A stretch of DNA of 64,000 nt from Actinomyces sp. B33 (GTDB lineage Bacteria > Actinomycetota > Actinomycetes > Actinomycetales > Actinomycetaceae): NCBI RefSeq assembly GCF_028437565.1, contig NZ_JAMRYR010000006.1:62001-126000 (forward strand). The letters run 5' to 3'. The position numbers and the translations under genes are program-made. Positions 9,899-18,932 of the stretch are shown one piece after another (positions within the stretch are counted from its first letter, which is position 1; each line of letters opens with the position of its first letter). The notes beneath the pieces were generated by a model, which worked only from the letters and a program-made list of their open reading frames with translations, was not told the origin of the DNA and did not search any database.

Positions 9899-10273
9899 GT
9901 GGACATCATTCAGAAGCTCTTCGGCTACAAGGAGCCGACCCTCATGGTCATCGAGTCCGAGCGCTGGCTCGACCTGGCCCCGTCGGCGGATATCGACGCC
10001 GCCGTCGAGAAGCGGTGTCGCAAGGAGGGATGGACGGACCACCGCGAGGAGCCGGGCCACGAGTTCCGCTGCATGGCGATGATCCAGGGCGGCGGCATGA
10101 CGGGCGTCCTCGAGATCCACAGCCTCGGACTGGTCCTGGCGACCCTGTCGCGCGAGGAGTCGGAGCCGGCCATGGCCCAGATGCGCGAGGACAACAACCT
10201 GCGGGCCACCGGGGTGCGCGCCCGCGGGCTGCTCGATGCGGACGGGCGCTGGCGGATCAGCCTCAACCTGTGA
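9899..10273 (+). CDS. Conserved hypothetical protein (YbjN-like?)
   Basis: A 124-aa acidic soluble protein starting at GTG 9899, chosen because a -10-like CAGACT (9887-9892) precedes it by 6 nt; longer in-frame ATG starts at 9686 or 9866 lie in low-complexity sequence. It begins VDIIQKLFGYKEPTLMVIES and ends DGRWRISLNL. The alternating alpha/beta pattern and size recall type III secretion chaperone-like YbjN proteins, but I do not recognise the family with certainty. It is monocistronic, just before tRNA-Arg on the other strand. Confidence 0.6.
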   Translation: MDIIQKLFGYKEPTLMVIESERWLDLAPSADIDAAVEKRCRKEGWTDHREEPGHEFRCMAMIQGGGMTGVLEIHSLGLVLATLSREESEPAMAQMREDNNLRATGVRARGLLDADGRWRISLNL

Positions 10274-10398
10274 GCCGGCGCCGCGCCTCACTCGCGCGCG
10301 GGACGATTCCTTGAACAGGGCCGGGTCGCCCGCGGACGCCGAAGAGGCCGGAGAAACGCAGAACCCCCGCCGGTGGATCGCACCGAGGGGGGCCGCTG

Positions 10399-10471
10399 CG
10401 CGCCCGAAGGGACTCGAACCCCCAACCTTCTGATCCGTAGTCAGATGCTCTATCCATTGAGCTACGGGCGC
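10399..10471 (-). tRNA. tRNA-Arg(ACG)
   Basis: 73 nt. Acceptor stem GCGCCCG/CGGGCGC, D-arm GCTCAATGGATAGAGC, anticodon stem TCTGA/TCAGA with loop CTACGGA (anticodon ACG), and T-loop GTTCGAGTC are all visible on the minus strand. CCA is not encoded. Its A34 is the expected substrate of TadA (1001-1699). Confidence 0.97.
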
Positions 10472-10527
10472 ATCGCCGTGTGGCTGAGGACAACTGTACG
10501 CGGAATGCCCCGTCAACACCAAAACGG

Positions 10528-10566
10528 GCCCTGGGCGATGAGTCACACGGACCCGGCGCCCAGGGC
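10528..10566 (-). terminator. Terminator downstream of the aldo/keto reductase gene
   Basis: Perfect 10-bp inverted repeat (10528-10537 with 10557-10566), 19-nt loop. On the minus strand it is followed by CCGTTTTGG, a short T-run, 10 nt past the reductase stop. Confidence 0.7.
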
Positions 10567-10576
10567 GAGCCGTCGT

Positions 10577-11650
10577 TCAGAAGGTGACCGCCGCCGCCCG
10601 CGAGTGCTCGTCGATGACGGCCAGCTCATCGTCGGAGAATCCGAGCTTTTCCAGCGCGCCCACCGAGTCGCGCAGCTGCCCGGCCGACGAGGCGCCGACG
10701 AGGACCGTCGTCACCCTCTCGTCGCGCAGGAGCCAGGCGAGCGCCATCTGCGCGAGCGTCTGCCCCCGGTCGGCGGCGAGCGCGTCGAGGGCGCGCAGGT
10801 GCTCGATGCGCTCGTCGGTGAGGACGCCGATGTCGAGGTAGCGCTGCTCGGAGGCCCGGGACCCGGCGGGGATGCGGGTCTGGCCGAGATACTTCGAGGT
10901 GAGCAGGCCCTGGGCGAGCGGGCTGAAGACCGCCATGCCCAGGCCGAGTTCCCCGCAGGCGTCGAGGAGGCCGTCCTCGACCTCGCGGAAGAGCATCGAG
11001 TAGCGGGGCTGGTGGATGACGAGGGGCAGGCGGGCCTCGCGGGCGAGCTCGACGGCCCGACGGGTCTGGTCGGGGTCGTAGGAGGAGATGCCGGCGTACA
11101 GGGCCTTGCCGGAGCGCACGGCCTGGTCGAGGGCCCCGATGGTCTCCTCCAGCGGCGTTGTCTCGTCGAAGCGGTGCGAGTAGAAGATGTCGACGTAGTC
11201 GACGTTCATGCGGCGCAGGGACTGGTCGAGGGAGCTCAGCATGTACTTGCGCCCCGACCCTCCGGCGCCGTAGGGGCCCTCCCACATGTCGTAGCCGGCC
11301 TTGGTGACCAGGACGAGCTCGTCGCGGTAGGGCTTGAGGTCGTGGGCCATATGGCGCCCGAAGTTCTCCTCGGCGCTGCCGTAGGGGATGCCGTAGTTGT
11401 TGGCCAGGTCGAATTGGGTGATGCCCAGGTCGAAGGCGGTGCGGATGATGTCGCGCTGGCCGGCGATCGAGTGGTCGTCGCCGAAGTTGTGCCACAGTCC
11501 CAGCGAGATCGCGGGCAGGTCGAGGCCGGAGCGCCCGCAGCGCCGGTAGACGGCCCCCTGGGCGCGGTAGCGGTCGGGGTCGGCCCTCCACACGGGGTCG
11601 AACTGCTGCTGGGGGATGGGGGTTCCGAGGTCATCGGCGGTGGACGTCAT
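10577..11650 (-). CDS. Aldo/keto reductase, YghZ/Gpr-like
   Basis: 357 aa, close in length and sequence to the AKR14 family (YghZ, L-glyceraldehyde 3-phosphate reductase). NADPH-dependent (alpha/beta)8 barrel: catalytic tetrad residues appear in FDLANNYG (Asp, Tyr), VTKAGY (Lys) and FYSHRFD (His). The family hallmarks RCGRSGLDLPAISLGLWHNF at the N-terminus and FSPLAQGLLTSKYL are present, and the C-terminal coenzyme-binding region TTVLVGASSAGQL is intact. Physiological substrates are probably reactive aldehydes such as methylglyoxal. Stand-alone gene between tRNA-Arg and SRP RNA. Confidence 0.92.
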   Translation of the reverse strand: MTSTADDLGTPIPQQQFDPVWRADPDRYRAQGAVYRRCGRSGLDLPAISLGLWHNFGDDHSIAGQRDIIRTAFDLGITQFDLANNYGIPYGSAEENFGRHMAHDLKPYRDELVLVTKAGYDMWEGPYGAGGSGRKYMLSSLDQSLRRMNVDYVDIFYSHRFDETTPLEETIGALDQAVRSGKALYAGISSYDPDQTRRAVELAREARLPLVIHQPRYSMLFREVEDGLLDACGELGLGMAVFSPLAQGLLTSKYLGQTRIPAGSRASEQRYLDIGVLTDERIEHLRALDALAADRGQTLAQMALAWLLRDERVTTVLVGASSAGQLRDSVGALEKLGFSDDELAVIDEHSRAAAVTF

Positions 11651-11708
11651 CGTCTCTCCAGGGTGCGGGGCGCGGACCGACGCGGTGCGGCGCCGTGGGC
11701 GGATGCGA

Positions 11709-11797
11709 GGATCCTCCGCGCACCCGGCAGCGCACCCTTATCCTTGCTGCCTTCCGGCCCTGGGGAGGTTCGGATGATACCGTCACGCGGAGGATCG
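11709..11797 (-). ncRNA. ffs: SRP RNA (4.5S, bacterial small type)
   Basis: On the minus strand the central hairpin carries the SRP signature: CCAGGGCCGGAAGGCAGCAA, with the GGAA-type tetraloop and the symmetric loop that binds Ffh. The ends pair over about 12 nt (GATCCTCCGCG with CGCGGAGGATC), giving the long hairpin of about 90 nt. Ends are placed by the outer stem and may be off by a few nucleotides. Confidence 0.93.
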
Positions 11798-11850
11798 GTT
11801 CTTAGTCTACACGGTCGGCGCGACGCTGGGCGCGGCGGCCCCGGACAACA

Positions 11851-11881
11851 GAAGCGGGAGGCCGTGTGGGCCTCCCGCTTC
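11851..11881 (-). terminator. Terminator of tRNA-Leu
   Basis: Perfect 13-bp hairpin (11851-11863 with 11869-11881), 5-nt loop, 8 nt past the tRNA-Leu 3' end on the minus strand, followed by TGTTGT. Confidence 0.7.
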
Positions 11882-11888
11882 CTGCTCG

Positions 11889-11972
11889 TGCGCGAGGGGG
11901 GAGTTGAACCCCCACTCCATCACTGGAACACGGACCTGAACCGTGCGCGTCTGCCTATTCCGCCACTCGCGC
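11889..11972 (-). tRNA. tRNA-Leu(CAG)
   Basis: 84 nt class II tRNA. Acceptor GCGCGAG/CTCGCGC, anticodon stem CACGG/CCGTG with loop TTCAGGT (anticodon CAG), a variable arm and T-arm GGGGGTTCAACTCCCCC are visible on the minus strand. CCA is not encoded. CUG is a major codon in this GC-rich genome. Confidence 0.97.
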
Positions 11973-12055
11973 GTGCCCCGAAATCCTACGGCCCCGACCG
12001 CGCGAGCGTCAAACCGGCGGAGGGACGGCCCGGCCGCGCATGCGCCGGGAGCCCT

Positions 12056-12916
12056 TCATCCCCAGACGAGGATCGCCGCGGACGCGGCCGCGCACGCCGC
12101 CGACACGACGAGATCGCGCCATCCCGCGCCCACCGGTTCGCGCTCGATCGGCCCGAGCCCTCCGCGCATCGACATCGCCCTGCCCGTGTCCGCCGCGCCC
12201 CGCGACGCCGCCGACAGGGCGGCCGTGACGATATCGACGCCGAGCCGGATCGTCTCCCCGGGCGAGAGTCGAGCGAGCCTGCCGCCCAGGCGCAGTTTCA
12301 CCGTGTCGGTGACCGCCGTCGTCTGATCGCGCAGGACCGGCAGCGCCCTAAGCGCGTGCCGCATGATCCGGGCCCACTCGTCGACCGGGGCGCCGACGAG
12401 GCGCAGCGGCCCCAGGAGCCGGTGGAGGGCTCCGGCGAGCCTCGTCGTCGGCACCGTCCACAGGATCAGCGACGACCCCCACAGGATGACGAGCGCGACG
12501 AGGCAGGCCCGGACGAAGATCCAGAAGCCGCCTCCGAGGGAGGCGCCGATGAGGGCTCCGACGAGGCCCGCCCAGAACCAGGCGGGCGGGCGGGGCGCGG
12601 CCCGCGGGGGGACGCGCGCGAGGAGGGTCCCGGCGAGCAGGAGGGAGCCGACCGCGCCGAGGGTCGTCCACGACGGGCGGATGAGGGTCAGGGTCGTCAG
12701 CGCCGTCCACCAGGCGATGAGCGTGCCCGCCCAGGCGCGCGAGAGGAACGACTCCCAGGGCAGCGGGCGCGGGACGGCGAACCCGGTCGGGCGTCGCGGG
12801 CGGCGTCGGGCGGCGCGCCCGGCGGCCTCCGCGGGCCCGGCGGACCCGCTCGTCGGGGCGACGGCGGGCGCCGACTCGGCGGGGGCCGAGCCCGAGTCGG
12901 AAATCCGGGGCGTCAT
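12056..12916 (-). CDS. ecfT: ECF transporter transmembrane protein EcfT
   Basis: CbiQ/EcfT family, 286 aa: a disordered Ala/Pro/Arg-rich N-terminus (1-50), four to five membrane segments between about 58 and 165, then a cytoplasmic helical coupling domain. The two Ala-Arg-x-like coupling motifs are seen as RLGGRLARL (about 218-226) and SRGAADTGRAMSMRGG (about 247-262), which insert into the ATPases. Its ATG overlaps the stop of the preceding ATPase fusion gene by 4 nt. With that protein it would form a vitamin or trace-metal importer; the substrate is not evident. Confidence 0.85.
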   Translation of the reverse strand: MTPRISDSGSAPAESAPAVAPTSGSAGPAEAAGRAARRRPRRPTGFAVPRPLPWESFLSRAWAGTLIAWWTALTTLTLIRPSWTTLGAVGSLLLAGTLLARVPPRAAPRPPAWFWAGLVGALIGASLGGGFWIFVRACLVALVILWGSSLILWTVPTTRLAGALHRLLGPLRLVGAPVDEWARIMRHALRALPVLRDQTTAVTDTVKLRLGGRLARLSPGETIRLGVDIVTAALSAASRGAADTGRAMSMRGGLGPIEREPVGAGWRDLVVSAACAAASAAILVWG

Positions 12917-15174
12917 CGCAGCACCCCCTGGTCGAGGTTCATCCGCTCGTCGCACAGGGCGCCGAGCCCGTCGACGTCGTGGGAGATCACGAGGACGGAC
13001 AGTCCCGCTCGTCGCCGGTCGACGAGGGCGTCGACGAGGAGGGCCCGGGAGTCCTCGTCGAGCCCGGCCATGGGCTCGTCGAGGATGAGGGCGGCGGGGT
13101 CGCGGGCGAGGAGGCCGGCGAGGGCGACCCTGCGCATCTGCCCGCCGGAGAGCTCGTCGATGCCGCGCGAGGCGAGGGCGGGGTCGAGGCCGACGAGGCG
13201 CATCGCGTCGGCGACGATCCCGTCCCGCTCGTCGCCACGGCGCGGGTCGCCGGCCCCGCGGGGACCGGGACGGGAGGATCCCGGTCGGCGCCCGCCCGGG
13301 CGGCGACCGGTTCGATTGCCGACGGCCGCCCCGAATCCCGCCGCCGACAGGATGTCGGAGCGCACCGAGGGCCGTTGGAGTTGGAGGCGGGCGAATTGCA
13401 TCGACAGGGCGACGTCCCCGATTCGACTGGTCATCGGGTCGCCGCCGAGGGTGCACGACCCCCAGGTGGGGGCGAGGAGCCCCGCGGCGATGCGCGACAG
13501 GGTCGTCTTGCCGGAGCCGTTGTCGCCGGTGATGAGCAGCCCGCAGCCGGGCTCGAGGATGAAGGTCGCGTCGTGGAGGACGTCGTGGCGCCACGGGGTC
13601 GACACGTCGTAGGCGTGGGCGACGCGGTCGACCCACAGGGCCCCGGTGCGGGCGGGGCGGTAGGCGGGCGCCCGGAGCCGGTCGTCGGGGGCCGGGGATC
13701 CCGCCGGCGCGAGGGCCCCGTAGCGCGGGGAGGGCCGGGGGTCGGCGGCGGTGGGGACTACCGGCGCCGCGGGAGCCTCGCGAGGGTCGGTCGCGGGCCC
13801 CGCCGCGCCGTCGGGGGCGTCGGAGTCCGACACGATGCGCCCCGCCGCCATGCGGATCAGCCGATCGGCGCCCGCGGCCTCGGAGGGGTCGTGGGTGATG
13901 TGGACGACGGTCGTCCCCCGTTCGGGCAGGCGCGCGAGGACGCCGATGAGATCGGCGCGGCCGGCGCGGTCGATCATCGCGGTCGATTCATCCGAGATCA
14001 GCAGGGCGGGCCGGCGCACGAGCGCCCCGGCGAGCGCGAGGCGCTGGAGCTGGCCGCCGGACAGGTGACGGGTCAGGGCGTCCTCCCGGCCGTCGAGGCC
14101 GACGAGGCGGAGGACCCCGTCGAGGTCGACGCCGTCGCGCTCGTCGGGGGCCAGGCCCCACAGGACGTCCTCGGCGACGGTCTCGCCGAGGATCTGGAGC
14201 TCGGAGCGCTGGGCGACGAGGGCGGTCCCGCCGACCTCTCCCAGGCGCGCCGCTCGGCGCCCGGCGCCGCCGGGCCTGCGGATCTCCCCGCTCGTCGGGT
14301 CGGCCCCGGCCAGGAGGAGGGCGAGGGTCGATTTGCCGGATCCGTTGGGGCCGGCGATGACGGTGAAGGACCCCGCGTCGATCGTCAGGTCGACGCGGTC
14401 GAGGGCGGGAGCGGCGGCCCCGGGGTAGGAGAAGGAGGCGGCCTCGAGGCGCAGCGGCAGCGGCGGGTCATCCCCCCGATGGGGCGCGGCCGGAGCGGCA
14501 GACTGGGGGTCGGGGACCGCGTCGGCCCGGTCGCCGACGAGCGGGTCCCATCCGGTCGCCAGGTCGATGCGCGCGAGGACCGCGCCGACGAGCCAATGGG
14601 CGACGAGGACGAGGAGGGCGAGCGAGACGAAGGAGACGACCGGCACCCACAGCCACCAGTGGTCGATGAGGGAGGAGACGAGGCCGGAGGCCCGGGAGGC
14701 CGACTCCTCCAGTCCGGGGACGCGGGCCAGGAGGGACAGGTAGCCGTCGATGGAGGTCCTCGCCGATTCGAGGGAGAGGGTCCGCAGGTCGTCGAGGAGC
14801 CAGAGGAGGCCGGTGCCGGCGGCGGCGCCGAGGCCGGCGATCCCGGTCGTCGCCAGGGCCAGGCCCGTCCTGCCGACGCCCGCCCGGTGGAGGGCGCCGA
14901 TGACGGCGCCGACGACGGCGGCGACCGCGGCCGAGCGCGCGGTCATCGCCCCGCCGACCGCGAGGGCCATGAGGACGGTCGTGGCGAGGGCGGCGACGGC
15001 GGCTCTGGGGCGCATCCTTACGGCGATCATCGCCAGCGGGACGGCGGAGGCCGCGCGGATGAAGAGCCCGAAGACCGGGGTGACCGAGCTGATGAGCCCC
15101 AGGGCGACGGCCAGCGCCGACAGGGCGCCGCAGGTGGCGATGTCGATGGGCCCCAGGCCCGGCCGTCGTGTCAT
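12913..15174 (-). CDS. ECF-type transporter fusion: S-component-like membrane domain plus two ABC ATPase domains
   Basis: 753 aa single chain. Residues 1-205 hold about six hydrophobic segments resembling an S-component or DUF2232-like membrane domain. ATPase 1 (about 240-450) has Walker A GPNGSGKST (275-283), LSGGQLQR and Walker B LLISDEST. A Pro/Ala-rich linker follows. ATPase 2 (about 520-753) has GDNGSGKTT, LSGGQMRR and LILDEPMAGLD. In most systems S, A and A' are separate proteins; fused double ATPases are known, but adding the membrane domain in the same chain is less usual. The ATG at 15174 is the first start before the membrane domain. Coupled to ecfT by a 4-nt overlap. I see no TPP or cobalamin riboswitch upstream. 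Confidence 0.85.
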   Translation of the reverse strand: MTRRPGLGPIDIATCGALSALAVALGLISSVTPVFGLFIRAASAVPLAMIAVRMRPRAAVAALATTVLMALAVGGAMTARSAAVAAVVGAVIGALHRAGVGRTGLALATTGIAGLGAAAGTGLLWLLDDLRTLSLESARTSIDGYLSLLARVPGLEESASRASGLVSSLIDHWWLWVPVVSFVSLALLVLVAHWLVGAVLARIDLATGWDPLVGDRADAVPDPQSAAPAAPHRGDDPPLPLRLEAASFSYPGAAAPALDRVDLTIDAGSFTVIAGPNGSGKSTLALLLAGADPTSGEIRRPGGAGRRAARLGEVGGTALVAQRSELQILGETVAEDVLWGLAPDERDGVDLDGVLRLVGLDGREDALTRHLSGGQLQRLALAGALVRRPALLISDESTAMIDRAGRADLIGVLARLPERGTTVVHITHDPSEAAGADRLIRMAAGRIVSDSDAPDGAAGPATDPREAPAAPVVPTAADPRPSPRYGALAPAGSPAPDDRLRAPAYRPARTGALWVDRVAHAYDVSTPWRHDVLHDATFILEPGCGLLITGDNGSGKTTLSRIAAGLLAPTWGSCTLGGDPMTSRIGDVALSMQFARLQLQRPSVRSDILSAAGFGAAVGNRTGRRPGGRRPGSSRPGPRGAGDPRRGDERDGIVADAMRLVGLDPALASRGIDELSGGQMRRVALAGLLARDPAALILDEPMAGLDEDSRALLVDALVDRRRAGLSVLVISHDVDGLGALCDERMNLDQGVLR

Positions 15175-15321
15175 GGCGCCAGGGTGCCACAGCGCCCCGG
15201 CCGGGTCGATTCCGGGCGGCGCGGAGGGCGAGCCTCCGTGTGTCAAGACGCGGGCTGTCGATTCCGGACGGATCCGAGAGGGCCCGGGTCGAACCACGGG
15301 CGGCGAATGTGATTCATGACA

Positions 15322-15327
15322 TAGGAT
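15322..15327 (+). promoter_or_regulatory. Putative -10 box of the transporter / kinase operon
   Basis: TAGGAT overlaps the ATG at 15326, which makes that codon unlikely as a start. Transcription would begin near 15334 and leave a leader of about 34 nt before the ATG at 15368, with GAGG at 15350-15353 as a possible ribosome binding site. Confidence 0.4.
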
Positions 15328-15367
15328 GGGATCTGTTGGCAACCGCGACGACGAGGTCCTGCACCCC

Positions 15368-16825
15368 ATGGCACACGCACCCAAGAGCCAGTTCACGATC
15401 AATTCGCGCTCCGCTCAGACGATGACGACCCGTCAAAGGCGCGACCACCCGACGATCAGCCCGGTCAAGCTCGTCGGCCAGATCGGCGGCGCCCTCGTCG
15501 TCCTCCTCAGCCTCTTCATCGAACTGCCCGGCCTGGACGCCGCCGGCACCCGGATGTTCGGCATCTTCCTGGCCGCGATCCTCCTGTGGGTCACCGAGGC
15601 CATCCCCCTGGCGGCCACCGCCGTCCTCGTGATCTTCCTCGAGGTCCTCCTCGTCTCCAACAAGGCGCTCCTGCCCGTCGCCGAGGACGCCCCCGCGTAC
15701 ACGTCGTTCTTCGGCGCGCTCGCCAACCCGGTAATCATCCTCTTCCTCGGCGGTTTCATGCTCGCCGACGGCGCCGCGAAGTACCGGGTCGACCGCGCCC
15801 TGTCCGCCGTGCTCCTCAAACCCTTCCTCGGCAAGCCGCGCCTGACCGTCATGGGCGTCATGCTCATCACCGCGATCCTGTCGATGTTCATGTCGAACAC
15901 GGCGACGACCGCGACGATGTTCGCCGTGATGATGCCCGTCATCATGGGGCTGCCGGAGGGCCGGGCCCGCACCGGCATCGCCCTGTCGATCCCCGTGGCC
16001 GCCAACGTCGGCGGCATGGGCACGCCCGTGGGCACCCCGCCCAACGCCATCGCCCTGGGGGCCCTCGACGCCGCGGGGATCTCGGTGACCTTCCTCGACT
16101 GGATGCTCGCCGCCGTCCCCCTGATGCTCATCGTCCTGGCCGTGTCCTGGGCGTTCATCTCCTGGCGCTACATCCCCGCCGACGCCGCCTTCGACATCGA
16201 CACCTCCGCCCGATTCGACACGAGCCGCAACGCGAAGATCTTCTACGTCACCTCGGTCGTCACGATCCTCCTGTGGATGACCGAGGCCCTCCACGGGATC
16301 TCCGCGAACATCGTCGGCTTCCTGCCCGTCGTCGTCCTCCTCATCTTCAAGGTGATGAGCGGCGACGACCTGCGCGCCCTCGACTGGCCCGTCCTGTGGC
16401 TCGTCGCCGGCGGCATCGCCCTCGGCTCGGGCGTCGGCGCGACCGGCCTCGACGCGTGGATGCTCGGATCGATCCAATGGTCCGCGATCCCCGGCGTCCT
16501 CCTGATCCTCGTCCTCGCCCTCGTCGGCTGGGTGACGTCGAACGTCATCTCCCACTCGGCCTCCGCGAACCTCCTCGTCCCCATGGGCATGGGTCTGGCC
16601 GCCACCGTGTCCACGTCCGCCGCCGAGATCGCCATCGTCCTCGCCCTGGGCTGCTCCCTGGGCATGTGCCTGCCGATCTCCACCCCGCCCAACGCGATCG
16701 CCTACTCGACGGGCACCACCCCCACGCGGGAGATGGTCGTCGTCGGCGTCGTCGTCGGCCTCACCGGCATCGTCCTCCTCGCATTCGTCGCCCCCCTGAC
16801 ATGGGGCCCCCTCGGGGTGGTCTGA
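15368..16825 (+). CDS. DASS (SLC13) family anion/sodium symporter
   Basis: Divalent anion:Na+ symporter family, 485 aa, with 11-12 hydrophobic segments. The paired re-entrant-loop motifs are present: SNTATTAT in repeat 1, SNVISHSASA in repeat 2, and the two PPNA motifs (GTPPNAIALG and STPPNAIAYS) that close the substrate and sodium sites. Likely substrates are C4 dicarboxylates, citrate or sulfate; the sequence does not decide. First gene of an operon: the histidine kinase ATG follows its stop after 1 nt, suggesting that transport and signalling are linked. An upstream ATG at 15326 overlaps the -10 box, and 15422 is another possible start. Confidence 0.9.
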   Translation: MAHAPKSQFTINSRSAQTMTTRQRRDHPTISPVKLVGQIGGALVVLLSLFIELPGLDAAGTRMFGIFLAAILLWVTEAIPLAATAVLVIFLEVLLVSNKALLPVAEDAPAYTSFFGALANPVIILFLGGFMLADGAAKYRVDRALSAVLLKPFLGKPRLTVMGVMLITAILSMFMSNTATTATMFAVMMPVIMGLPEGRARTGIALSIPVAANVGGMGTPVGTPPNAIALGALDAAGISVTFLDWMLAAVPLMLIVLAVSWAFISWRYIPADAAFDIDTSARFDTSRNAKIFYVTSVVTILLWMTEALHGISANIVGFLPVVVLLIFKVMSGDDLRALDWPVLWLVAGGIALGSGVGATGLDAWMLGSIQWSAIPGVLLILVLALVGWVTSNVISHSASANLLVPMGMGLAATVSTSAAEIAIVLALGCSLGMCLPISTPPNAIAYSTGTTPTREMVVVGVVVGLTGIVLLAFVAPLTWGPLGVV

Positions 16826-16826
16826 G

Positions 16827-18932
16827 ATGCCCGAGGCGGGACGGCCCGGGCCGTCCCACTGGTGGACGCGGGGCCTGGGGGCCAGCCGCGACGAGGAGGT
16901 GTGGAGCCGGACCGACGTCCGCCGCTCCGGCCACCGGCCGGGTCACCACGTCCACGTCCTCGTCATCGGCGACGACTCCCACGGGATCGCCCACGCCCTC
17001 GCCGAGGACATGGCGGAAGCCTTCCCCAACCTGTGCCTCGACCGCATCTCCGGGCCCCACCGCCTCGGCGAGTACGACGCGACCCTGGGGCCCGACGACC
17101 ACGTGGTCCTCGCGATCGCGACCTGCGAGGTCGCCGACATCGACGAGACGATCCGCCTGACCGACTCGATGCCGATCCTCGCGTTCACCCGGTGGCTCGT
17201 CGTCACCGACCGCCCCTCCCACACCGACCTGACGCGGGCCACCCAGTCGGGCCGACTCGCGTCGGTGACCAACGCGCCGTGGAGCGTGCCCCTGCTCATC
17301 GGCCAGTGCTACTCGACGATGGTCCGCCACCTGCGCGGCGAGGGGCGCTCGACCGACCAGATCATCGCCCTCATCGGGGACCCCCCGCCCAGCGCCGTCC
17401 AAGGGCCCCTCGTCGAGGGCCTCGGGTTGAGCGAGCACCAGGTCGTCCTCGACCTCCTCGCCGGCGTCGAGAGGGTCCTGGGGCGGCGGCCCCGGATCGT
17501 CGTCCCCGCCGGGACGCGCCTCGTCGCCCAGGGGGAGCCGGTCGCCGCCGTCCACCTCGTCCTCGACGGGGACGTGTCCCTCCACCGGGACTCGGCCCGC
17601 GGGGAGGTCCTCGCCCACCACGCCAGCTCCGGCCCCCTCATCGGCCTCGTGTCCCTGGCCCGCGCGGAGGAGGCGTTCTTCACCGGCGTCACCACGTCGG
17701 AGACGACGCTCGTGCGGCTGACGACCGAGCAGCTCCAGATCGCCCTCCACGAGGACCCGTCCATCGGGTCGACCCTGACGGCGCTGGCGATCCGCTCGTT
17801 GACGCGCCGCCTGATGAGGGCCGAGGACCTCCACCTGGAGAACGCGATGCTCGCCGACGACCTCGAGGAGCAGAAGGAGCAGCTGGCGGGGGCCCTGGAG
17901 GACCTGCGCCGGACGCGGGCCGAGCTCGTCGACCGGGCGCGCTTCGCGATGCTCGGCGAGCTCAGCGCCGGGATCGCCCACGAGCTGAACAATCCGGTGA
18001 CGGCCCTCACCCGGTCGGCCGAGCACCTGGCCGAGGATGTCGACGCCCTCCTCGGGTCCTCGTCGCAGACCTCCCGGGCCCGGCGGGCGATGACCCAGGC
18101 CCTGCACGCGGCGCCGATGTCGACGGCCGACGAGCGCGCCCTCGTCGCCCGGATCCTGGGGGCCGCGGGCGGCGACCGGGGTCTGGCGCGGCGCCTCGTG
18201 CGGGCCGGCGCGAGGGACGAGGAGGAGGCGCGGCGCCTCGTCGAGGCCGATCCGGGGCTCCTCGGGTCCGTGGAGTCGGGGGCGCGCGTCGGGTCGTCCC
18301 TCCGGGCGATCCTGTCGGCCTCGGACCGGGTCGTCGAGCTCACCCAGTCCCTCAAGGGGTATGCGCGCCCCGACGCGCACGACGCGCGGCCCGTGGACGT
18401 GCGCGTCGGCGTCGACGACGTCCTGCGCCTGACCCGCCATCGGCTGCGCGACATCGAGGTCGACTGCGACTACTGCGACGCCCCGCCCGTCGTCGCCCAT
18501 CCCGGCAGGCTCGAGCAGGTGTGGACGAATCTCATCGTCAACGCCGCCGAGGCCATCGAGGACGAGGCCGCCGACCTGCGAGCCACAATGGGCTCCGATG
18601 GGAACGGCGGGGCCCCATTGCCGGCGCGGGGGGACGAGCCGGCGCGCATCCGCGTATCCGTGCGGCACGAGGGCGACCGGGTCGTCGTGTCGGTCTGCGA
18701 CAACGGGCCGGGCATCGACCCGGCGATCATCGAGAAGATCGTCGAACCGCGCTTCACGACGAAGGCCGGTCGGGTGCGGTTCGGATTGGGGATGGGGATG
18801 TCGATCGTCAGGTCGATCGTCTCCGACCACGGGGGCTCGCTGTCCATCGAGTCCCGTCCGGGCGACACGGCCATCCGCGTGTCGCTTCCGACGGCCGGCA
18901 CGCCCACCACCGATGAGGAGGAACACCCATGA
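16827..18932 (+). CDS. Histidine kinase with pseudo-receiver and CRP-like sensor domains
   Basis: 701 aa, soluble. About 41-170: a receiver-like alpha/beta domain. About 200-330: a cyclic-nucleotide-binding (CRP-like) jelly roll (VVPAGTRLVAQGEPVAAVHLV, LDGDVSL), though the PRAA-type phosphate-binding cassette is not clear, so the ligand may not be cAMP. About 335-375: coiled coil. H-box AGIAHELNNP with phospho-acceptor His385. An unusually long, charged region (about 400-490) precedes the second dimerisation helix. ATPase: N-box NLIVNAAEAI, G1 DNGPGI, G2 GLGMGMSIV. It should sense an intracellular cue and phosphorylate the receiver protein encoded next, whose start overlaps its stop by 4 nt. 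Confidence 0.9.
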   Translation: MPEAGRPGPSHWWTRGLGASRDEEVWSRTDVRRSGHRPGHHVHVLVIGDDSHGIAHALAEDMAEAFPNLCLDRISGPHRLGEYDATLGPDDHVVLAIATCEVADIDETIRLTDSMPILAFTRWLVVTDRPSHTDLTRATQSGRLASVTNAPWSVPLLIGQCYSTMVRHLRGEGRSTDQIIALIGDPPPSAVQGPLVEGLGLSEHQVVLDLLAGVERVLGRRPRIVVPAGTRLVAQGEPVAAVHLVLDGDVSLHRDSARGEVLAHHASSGPLIGLVSLARAEEAFFTGVTTSETTLVRLTTEQLQIALHEDPSIGSTLTALAIRSLTRRLMRAEDLHLENAMLADDLEEQKEQLAGALEDLRRTRAELVDRARFAMLGELSAGIAHELNNPVTALTRSAEHLAEDVDALLGSSSQTSRARRAMTQALHAAPMSTADERALVARILGAAGGDRGLARRLVRAGARDEEEARRLVEADPGLLGSVESGARVGSSLRAILSASDRVVELTQSLKGYARPDAHDARPVDVRVGVDDVLRLTRHRLRDIEVDCDYCDAPPVVAHPGRLEQVWTNLIVNAAEAIEDEAADLRATMGSDGNGGAPLPARGDEPARIRVSVRHEGDRVVVSVCDNGPGIDPAIIEKIVEPRFTTKAGRVRFGLGMGMSIVRSIVSDHGGSLSIESRPGDTAIRVSLPTAGTPTTDEEEHP

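Noticed and set aside
10373-13612. 1079-codon open frame on the plus strand
   Set aside because: It runs antisense through tRNA-Arg, the aldo/keto reductase, SRP RNA, tRNA-Leu and ecfT, and its residues (Arg/Pro/Gly/Asp-rich) are a GC-skew shadow.
15175-15325. Possible vitamin riboswitch for the ECF transporter
   Set aside because: No TPP, cobalamin or FMN core motif can be found on either strand.
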